Below the pieces are notes generated by a model. It was given only the letters and a program-made list of their open reading frames with translations, was not told where the DNA came from and searched no databases. From Balnearium lithotrophicum (lineage in GTDB: Bacteria; Aquificota; Aquificia; Desulfurobacteriales; Desulfurobacteriaceae): DNA of 59,475 nt. Of this stretch, positions 59,475-59,475 are shown piece by piece (the stretch's first letter is position 1; the number at the start of each line of letters is the position of its first letter). The stretch spans positions 1-59,475 of the forward strand of contig NZ_FXTM01000011.1 in the NCBI RefSeq assembly GCF_900182585.1, in the 5' to 3' direction. The position numbers and the translations under genes are program-made.

Positions 59475-59475
59475 C
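59381..59475 (-). mobile_element. Insertion sequence, 3' terminal part (right copy)
   Basis: Bases 59381-59474 match 70-164 in reverse complement with one mismatch. The shared sequence ends at TGTTCTCG (59381 inward), where the flanks part, so this is the element end. It is in inverted orientation to the left copy, so the two face each other across the window. Confidence 0.85.

Noticed and set aside
1-59475. Reading the window as a composite transposon
   Set aside because: The segment holds core genes (dnaE, accA, nuo, tRNA) and is far too large; inverted IS copies at contig edges are better explained as independent insertions and an assembly break.
1-59475. CRISPR arrays, restriction, toxin-antitoxin or other defence systems
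   Set aside because: No regular repeat-spacer pattern and no defence gene families were seen.

Overview
The window looks like a piece of a thermophilic, chemolithotrophic Aquificota chromosome, most likely Desulfurobacteriaceae. This is inferred from gene content and protein style, not from a search: an inositol-1-phosphate synthase of prokaryotic thermophile type, an 11-subunit complex I without NuoEFG, small Lys/Glu/Phe-rich proteins, very tight gene packing and AT-rich DNA. Both edges lie inside copies of the same insertion sequence in inverted orientation, with transposase 3' ends pointing inward. The window may therefore be a contig that broke at a repeat. No gap without a gene exceeds about 160 bases.

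Bases 1-32345 (minus strand): an almost gapless gene string, largest gap 36 nt. It starts with a MEMO-family gene, an ArsR regulator, thioredoxin, thioredoxin reductase, a TlpA-like lipoprotein, ysxC, recN, an ArsB/NhaD-type antiporter and a UPF0114 membrane protein. It runs without a break into fliG-fliM-fliN-flgF-flgG-flgA-flgH-flgI-flgJ(rod-binding)-flhA-flhF-flhG-fliA-fliK-TPR protein-flgB-flgC-fliE-fliF-fliH-fliI-flgD-flgE-fliL-fliN2-fliO-fliP-fliQ-fliR-flhB. This encodes the export gate, basal body, switch, rod and hook. Filament, hook-filament junction, cap, stator and chemotaxis genes are absent. The last gene, flhB, is cut by the left IS after about 123 codons. fliK appears as two ORFs joined by an A10 homopolymer.

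Bases 32346-40500: panD on the plus strand faces ino1. Upstream of ino1 on the minus strand lie a small unknown gene, cpoB/ybgF, a nitronate-monooxygenase-like flavoprotein gene, a DUF523/TudS gene, an M16-like gene without its catalytic motif, purN, purM and a YhaM-like HD nuclease gene. Bases 40499-49938: nuoABCDHIJKLMN with a good promoter. NuoB and NuoD are unusual at the Fe-S and quinone sites. Bases 50081-52645: pstC-pstA-pstB without pstS or phoU. Bases 52777-57175 (plus): dnaE and accA.

Bases 57183-59475 (minus): a csp-DEAD-box helicase pair, each gene preceded at close range by a terminator-like hairpin, with long-range complementarity between the csp leader and the second hairpin. 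Then come a small unknown gene, tRNA-Asn with a strong promoter, and the right IS copy. The most noteworthy points are the IS-truncated flhB, the A10 split of fliK, the possible Csp-controlled antitermination module, and the complex I lacking NuoEFG with altered quinone-site residues.
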